Shown piece after piece: positions 5,165 through 8,435 of a stretch of DNA of 8,435 bases (position 1 is the stretch's first letter; each line of letters starts with the position of its first letter). Location: contig DAOVSA010000019.1 in NCBI GenBank assembly GCA_030633635.1, positions 1 through 8,435 on the forward strand, in the 5' to 3' direction. This DNA is from Candidatus Altarchaeota archaeon (GTDB lineage: Archaea > Altiarchaeota > Altiarchaeia > IMC4 > DAOVSA01). A program made the translations under genes and the position numbers. The notes under the pieces were generated by a model that was not told where the DNA came from, ran no database searches, and worked only from the letters and a program-made list of their open reading frames with translations.

Positions 5165-6408
5165 CTTATAATGTGAAAGATATAAAACTAGCAAAAAAAG
5201 GACAAAAAAAGATAGATTGGGCGGAGAACCATATGCCTGTATTACTCAATATTAGAAAAGATTTTGAGAGGGAAAAACCACTCAAAGATATTTGTGTCGG
5301 CTTTGCACTGCATGTGACAAAAGAAACCGCCGCATTGGTTAGAACCCTGCGATGTGGCGGTGCAAAGGTTGCGATAACTTCGTGTAATCCTTTGAGTACA
5401 CAGGATGATGTCGCTGCTGCACTTGCCGAGGATGGCATCAACGTGTATGCGTGGAGGGGAGAAACAACAGAGGAGTATTATGAAAATATCGACCGGGTTC
5501 TGGACCATAAACCGGAAATAACGATAGATGATGGTGCAGATCTTATATTTGCGATCCATAGTAAAAGACCGGAGTTGATAGAAGGTATCAGGGGCGGGTG
5601 CGAGGAAACTACAACCGGAATCGTGAGATTGCGGGCTATGGAGAAAGATAATGCATTGAAATATCCTGTATTGGCGGTAAATGATGCCCTCACCAAGTAT
5701 ATGTTTGATAATAGATACGGGACCGGACAGTCAACCCTGGATGGGATATTACGGGCGACCAGTGTATTACTCGCCGGGAAAGTTTTTGTTGTCGGAGGTT
5801 ATGGATGGTGTGGTAAAGGTATAGCTATGAGGGCCAAGGGAATGGGTTCATCAGTTGTTATAACAGAGGTAGATCCGACCAGGGCATTAGAAGCCGTGAT
5901 GGATGGATTTAGGGTTATGCCAATGAGAGAAGCCGCAAAAATCGGTGATATATGTGTAACCGCAACCGGTGATGCAGACGTGATCAGAAAGGAGCACATC
6001 GGGGAGATGAAAAATGGCGCGATACTTGCAAATTCCGGTCATTTCAATGTTGAACTCGATGTATCCGGATTGGATGAACTATCAATAGATAAAACAAATA
6101 TCAGGGAGAATGTAGAGAGATACAAGTTGAAGAACGGTAGATATGTGTATTTACTTGCTGAGGGCAGACTGGTAAACTTAGCCGCTGCGGAGGGACACCC
6201 AAGCGAGGTGATGGATATGAGTTTCGCTAATCAGGCACTGGCGGTTAAATACATAGCAGATCATGATTTAGAACCAGGGGTTCATGAGATTCCAAAAGAG
6301 ATCGATGAAAGGGTCGCAGAACTAAAATTACAGACGATGAATATAGAGATAGACATATTAAGCGAGAGACAGAGGGAATACCTATCGAGTTGGAAAGAGG
6401 GCACATGA
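5161..6408 (+). CDS. ahcY: Adenosylhomocysteinase (S-adenosylhomocysteine hydrolase)
   Basis: Cytosolic NAD+-dependent enzyme that splits S-adenosylhomocysteine into adenosine and homocysteine, removing the inhibitory product of SAM-dependent methylation. At 415 aa it is the short archaeal type. Active-site signatures are all present: [10 protein letters not shown] (19-28), HVTKETA (51-57), CNPLSTQDD (75-83), DDGADL (123-128), EETTTG (148-153), [18 protein letters not shown] (174-191; Lys179, Asp183, Asn184), the Rossmann motif GYGWCG (213-218), [14 protein letters not shown], and [20 protein letters not shown] near the C-terminus. The tail ends [16 protein letters not shown] and lacks the Lys/Tyr extension of eukaryotic enzymes. 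The ATG overlaps the upstream DUF1616 stop, and no SD is visible, so coupling is likely; an upstream in-frame ATG at 5122 would overlap DUF1616 by 43 bp and is rejected. A Methanocaldococcus homologue was reported to use S-inosylhomocysteine, so the true substrate may differ. Confidence 0.97.
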   Translation: MTYNVKDIKLAKKGQKKIDWAENHMPVLLNIRKDFEREKPLKDICVGFALHVTKETAALVRTLRCGGAKVAITSCNPLSTQDDVAAALAEDGINVYAWRGETTEEYYENIDRVLDHKPEITIDDGADLIFAIHSKRPELIEGIRGGCEETTTGIVRLRAMEKDNALKYPVLAVNDALTKYMFDNRYGTGQSTLDGILRATSVLLAGKVFVVGGYGWCGKGIAMRAKGMGSSVVITEVDPTRALEAVMDGFRVMPMREAAKIGDICVTATGDADVIRKEHIGEMKNGAILANSGHFNVELDVSGLDELSIDKTNIRENVERYKLKNGRYVYLLAEGRLVNLAAAEGHPSEVMDMSFANQALAVKYIADHDLEPGVHEIPKEIDERVAELKLQTMNIEIDILSERQREYLSSWKEGT

Positions 6409-6423
6409 TAATATAGCCACTTA

Positions 6424-6428
6424 ATTTT
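6424..6428 (+). terminator. T5 tract after ahcY
   Basis: TTTTT within TTAATTTTTAACC lies 15 nt after the ahcY stop. It is a candidate poly-T terminator separating ahcY from the ribosomal protein unit. Weak signal. Confidence 0.3.
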
Positions 6429-6467
6429 TAACCAGTTTCGTAATATATTATCTTTCACTCGAATATA

Positions 6468-6475
6468 TTATATAT
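6468..6475 (+). promoter_or_regulatory. TATA-like promoter of the rps12-rps8 unit
   Basis: TTATATAT lies in a longer AT stretch (6462-6482). It would start transcription near 6497, giving a leader of about 12 nt before the rps12 ATG at 6509. The bases AAGGT (6493-6497) are a poor or misplaced SD. The roughly 100-bp gap from ahcY holds nothing else recognisable. Confidence 0.5.
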
Positions 6476-6508
6476 CTATATCAAATTAAAAATAAGGTTA
6501 AATCAAAA

Positions 6509-6937
6509 ATGGGAAAAGGAGAGTTTTCAGGTAAAAAATTAAAGGGGGATCACAATAGATTCAGGTGGAAAAAAGAGGATTATGCCCGCAGGGTCTTGAG
6601 ATTAAAGCAGAAACACGACCCACTTACTGGTTCTCCACAGGCGCGTGGAATTGTCCTGGAAAAAGTCGGGTTAGAAGCAAAACAACCAAATTCAGCGATT
6701 AGAAAGTGTGTCAAGGTACAACTGGTCAAGAACGGTAAACAAATAACTGCTTTTTGTCCCGGAGACGGCGCAATAGGATTCATCGAAGAGCACGATGAGA
6801 TCTTAATCGAGGGAATTGGCGGCAGAAAAGGACGATCCATGGGCGACATTCCCGGGGTCAGATACAAGGTTATTAAAGTTAATGACATTTCACTAGACGA
6901 AATGGTTCGCGGTAGAAAGGAGAAACCACAAAGATAA
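6509..6937 (+). CDS. rps12: 30S ribosomal protein S12 (uS12)
   Basis: Decoding-site protein of the small ribosomal subunit. At 142 aa it has the archaeal length (eukaryotic S23 type), longer than the bacterial protein at the N-terminus. Diagnostic stretches are [12 protein letters not shown] (43-54), [20 protein letters not shown] (58-77), [16 protein letters not shown] (82-97), [20 protein letters not shown] (101-120) and the ending GRKEKPQR. The KQPNSA loop is the region altered in streptomycin-resistant bacteria; here it is intact. The N-terminus ([14 protein letters not shown]) differs from typical archaeal sequences but remains basic. In most archaea rps12 is followed by rps7 and elongation-factor genes; here the next gene is rps8, only two bases after the stop codon. 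It has its own TATA-like element. Confidence 0.97.
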   Translation: MGKGEFSGKKLKGDHNRFRWKKEDYARRVLRLKQKHDPLTGSPQARGIVLEKVGLEAKQPNSAIRKCVKVQLVKNGKQITAFCPGDGAIGFIEEHDEILIEGIGGRKGRSMGDIPGVRYKVIKVNDISLDEMVRGRKEKPQR

Positions 6938-6939
6938 AA

Positions 6940-7329
6940 ATGATGCACGATTTGATAAACGACGCTGTCGTTAATATAAAGAATCACGAAAGGGTTGGAA
7001 AATATGAATGTGTGGTAAAGCCAACATCAAAACTATTGATAAACATCCTGCGTGTCTTCCAGAAAGAAGGATACATTGGCGAGTTTGAGCTTATGGACGA
7101 TAACCGTGGCGGAAAAATCAGGATAGAACTAACAAAGAGGATAAACGATTGCGGCGTGATAAAACCAAGATATTCTGTGAATCATAAAGACTTTATTAAG
7201 TGGGAGGCGCGATTTCTACCAGCAAAAGATTTTGGAATACTAATTTTAACCACACCCCAGGGCGTTATGGACCACAAAGAAGCAAAAGAGAAAGGCTTGG
7301 GCGGCAAATTACTCGCTTACGTGTACTAA
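6940..7329 (+). CDS. rps8: 30S ribosomal protein S8 (uS8)
   Basis: Small-subunit protein that binds the central domain of 16S rRNA and is needed for subunit assembly. At 129 aa it matches archaeal uS8 along its length: DLINDAVVNIKNHERVGKYE (4-23), VVKPTSKLL (25-33), YIGEFELMDDNRGGKI (45-60), TKRINDCGVIKPRYSV (65-80), and the strongly conserved ending FGILILTTPQGVMDHKEA...GGKLLAYVY. Two consecutive ATG codons (6940 and 6943) are both possible starts. No SD is close enough; GGAG lies about 17 nt upstream inside rps12, so translation is probably coupled across the 2-nt gap. The gene normally lies in the spc-type operon with S14 and L6, so its position after rps12 is unusual. There is no sign of degeneration: it appears full-length and functional. 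Confidence 0.97.
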   Translation: MMHDLINDAVVNIKNHERVGKYECVVKPTSKLLINILRVFQKEGYIGEFELMDDNRGGKIRIELTKRINDCGVIKPRYSVNHKDFIKWEARFLPAKDFGILILTTPQGVMDHKEAKEKGLGGKLLAYVY

Positions 7330-7339
7330 TTCCGAATAG

Positions 7340-7378
7340 ACTTTGTTTTTAAACTTTGTTTTTAAATTTACTTTTTAA
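7340..7378 (+). repeat. 13-bp tandem repeat, T-rich, between rps8 and PHP gene
   Basis: ACTTTGTTTTTAA occurs twice in perfect tandem (7340-7352, 7353-7365), followed by a third copy with three changes, ATTTACTTTTTAA (7366-7378). Each unit holds a T5 run, so the array gives three successive poly-T signals after rps8 and is a plausible terminator. Its last unit also forms the TATA-like element of the PHP gene. Terminator function is inferred. Confidence 0.6.
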
Positions 7379-7379
7379 A
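7372..7379 (+). promoter_or_regulatory. TATA-like element of the PHP gene
   Basis: TTTTTAAA is centred about 24 nt before the ATG at 7400, the spacing expected for a leaderless archaeal mRNA. It is built from the last 13-bp repeat unit. The only RBS-like bases, GGTT at 7393-7396, are very close to the ATG and a poor SD. Confidence 0.4.
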
Positions 7380-7399
7380 TTAGAGTAAATCCGGTTAAA

Positions 7400-8092
7400 A
7401 TGAGCCCCAAAAATCTCAAGATATATGATTTTCACCTGCACACATTATTTAGCGATGGTGAACTGGTACCTGCGGAGTTAATCAGAAGAGCCAAAGTAAT
7501 GAATTATGCGGTCGTTGGATTAGCTGATCACGTCGATTTCTCTAACATTGAATTCGTACTGAAAAATCAAAAAAAGATAATCGATGAATTTGATGATGCT
7601 GATGATGCCAATGGAAACATAAGACCGATTCTTGGTGTTGAACTTACCCACATACCCCCAAATAAGATAGAAAAAATTGCAAAAGAAGCGAAGAGGCTGG
7701 GTGCGGAAGTGGTGGTCGTACACGGGGAAACCCTGGTAGAGCCGGTAGCAAGCAAAACAAATTTCAGCGCAGTAAGCTGTGAATATGTGGATATTCTCGC
7801 GCACCCGGGTTTGATAACAAAAGAGGAGGCAGTAATCGCGAGAAAAAATGACGTTTACCTGGAGATAAGCACCAGAAGGGGGCATTCTCTGACAAACGGA
7901 CACGTCTCAAGTATCGCAAAAGAAACCGGTGCAGATTTAATTCTTAACACCGATGCTCATTCTCCAAGGGATTTAATTACATCGGAATTTGCATATAACG
8001 TCTTATTGGGTGCCGGATTAACTGAGAAGGATGCGATTGAAATAATCCAGGATAATCCCAAGGAGTTTATGAAGAGGTTGGATAAGAGGTGA
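7400..8092 (+). CDS. PHP-domain phosphoesterase, histidinol-phosphatase-like
   Basis: Cytosolic metal-dependent phosphoesterase of 230 aa formed by a single PHP (polymerase and histidinol phosphatase) domain. The metal ligands appear in the expected order: H12-L-H14, H44 (ADHVD), E81 (GVELTH), H108 (VVHGE), H135 (LAHPG), D185 and H187 (NTDAH). The set is complete, so an active trinuclear-metal enzyme is likely. Close archaeal relatives are labelled histidinol-phosphatase-like, but PHP enzymes also hydrolyse other phosphates, so the substrate is not proven. hisI in the same window is a weak contextual hint for the histidine pathway; the two are about 7 kb apart and not in one operon. The gene appears monocistronic: a repeat-rich T-tract region precedes it and a convergent gene follows. 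The ATG is supported by a TATA-like element at leaderless spacing. Confidence 0.9.
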   Translation: MSPKNLKIYDFHLHTLFSDGELVPAELIRRAKVMNYAVVGLADHVDFSNIEFVLKNQKKIIDEFDDADDANGNIRPILGVELTHIPPNKIEKIAKEAKRLGAEVVVVHGETLVEPVASKTNFSAVSCEYVDILAHPGLITKEEAVIARKNDVYLEISTRRGHSLTNGHVSSIAKETGADLILNTDAHSPRDLITSEFAYNVLLGAGLTEKDAIEIIQDNPKEFMKRLDKR

Positions 8093-8164
8093 GGTTATAC
8101 TAACGTCTTGCGTGTTTGTAAAGTGCGAAGCTATTGAGCAAAATACTTTACTTATCAGTAACCT
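8092..8164. repeat. Nested inverted repeats between convergent genes
   Basis: GTAAAGT (8118-8124) and ACTTTAC (8145-8151) are perfect 7-bp arms around a 20-nt loop. Outside them, AGGTTA-t-ACT (8092-8101) pairs with AGTAACCT (8157-8164) with one bulge. The element fills the 76-bp gap between the PHP gene and the convergent partial gene, where a bidirectional termination or transcript-end structure would fit. No longer T-tract accompanies it. Confidence 0.35.
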
Positions 8165-8168
8165 TATT

Positions 8169-8435
8169 TTAAATTGAATCCAATTTAGATAGATCCACCA
8201 CTAACATATCTTTATATTTTGCATTGGATACGTGTCCAAGATTTTCAAGAACTAAAACCTTTTTGATATCTGTAAATTTTGTTTTATCGTAGCCAATTTC
8301 ACTGGGATTTTCTCTAATGAAATCTGCTTTAAGTTCAAGATTGTTATATATTTTTTCTAGTTCACCAACTCTATTTTCGCCTCGATATATAGAAAAATAT
8401 TTGGGGGTCAACCCCCAGTTTTTACTGTCAAAGAC
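8169..8435 (-). CDS. Unrecognised protein, C-terminal part, cut by window edge
   Basis: The reading frame is open from the window end to the TAA at 8169-8171, giving the last 88 residues of a longer protein. A TTG at 8411 could be read as a start, but the frame continues beyond it without a stop, so treating it as a partial gene is safer. The visible part starts VFDSKNWGLTPKYFSIYRG, continues with a charged helix (NRVGELEKIYNNLELKADFI), and ends with two hydrophobic strands (KKVLVLENLG, DMLVVDLSKLDSI). D-S-K followed by N-W resembles the (D/E)-x-K element of PD-(D/E)xK nucleases, and the alternation of strands after it would fit; this is a weak inference because the N-terminal part with the other catalytic residues is outside the window. 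Convergent with the PHP gene. Confidence 0.6.
   Translation of the reverse strand, partial: VFDSKNWGLTPKYFSIYRGENRVGELEKIYNNLELKADFIRENPSEIGYDKTKFTDIKKVLVLENLGHVSNAKYKDMLVVDLSKLDSI
8402..8417. repeat. GC-rich inverted repeat TGGGGGT-CA-ACCCCCA
   Basis: Seven-base perfect arms are separated by two bases. It stands out as the most GC-rich stretch in an AT-rich neighbourhood. It lies inside the partial minus-strand gene, where it encodes Trp-Gly-Leu-Thr-Pro. It could be a binding site, a hairpin, or chance composition. Confidence 0.45.

Noticed and set aside
5191..5211. Slippery A-AAA-AAG heptamer near the ahcY start
   Set aside because: ahcY is intact in one frame, and Lys-rich N-termini commonly create such runs; nothing suggests programmed frameshifting.
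6580..6987. 135-codon minus-strand frame across rps12
   Set aside because: Antisense shadow of a highly conserved ribosomal protein gene; no independent evidence.

Overview
The window is an AT-rich, gene-dense piece of an archaeal chromosome. The evidence is the archaeal/eukaryotic-type ribosomal proteins uS12 and uS8, the short archaeal forms of ThiC and AhcY, TATA-box-like elements about 25 nt upstream of several start codons (as expected for leaderless archaeal mRNAs), and T-tracts at gene ends. The gene set suits an anaerobic euryarchaeote, such as a methanogen or a methane/alkane-oxidising relative, but I cannot place it more finely from sequence alone. I see no tRNA, rRNA, CRISPR array, insertion sequence or phage gene.

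Layout: (1) 1-2410 is a plus-strand cluster: hisI (histidine biosynthesis), an unrecognised single-pass membrane protein with a repeat-rich acidic N-terminus, and a polytopic UPF0104/LPG-synthase-TM-like protein. The two junctions share the same arrangement (TAA stop, one base, TTG start). A hairpin followed by T-tracts closes the cluster. (2) 2412-4147 holds a two-CBS-domain protein and thiC, whose C-terminal Fe-S motif is one residue shorter than the textbook spacing. (3) 4185-4577 is a minus-strand orphan HEPN (UPF0332-like) gene. (4) 4578-4774 is a gene-poor stretch with promoters for both directions, a possible leaderless 21-codon small ORF, and a possible three-way-junction RNA fold overlapping it. 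(5) 4775-6408 is a short DUF1616 membrane protein overlapping ahcY by ATGA. (6) 6509-7329 is a two-gene ribosomal protein unit, rps12-rps8, outside its usual operons. (7) 7400-8092 is a PHP-family phosphoesterase, possibly a histidinol-phosphatase. (8) 8169-8435 is a minus-strand gene cut by the window edge.

Most recognisable genes are housekeeping: histidine synthesis, thiamin pyrimidine (or possibly cobamide lower-ligand) synthesis, S-adenosylhomocysteine recycling and the small ribosomal subunit. I did not find a clear new defence or mobile system. The most unusual points are the rps12-rps8 pairing, the structured region and mini-ORF ahead of DUF1616-ahcY, the altered ThiC cysteine spacing, and the unknown repeat-bearing membrane protein between hisI and a UPF0104 gene.
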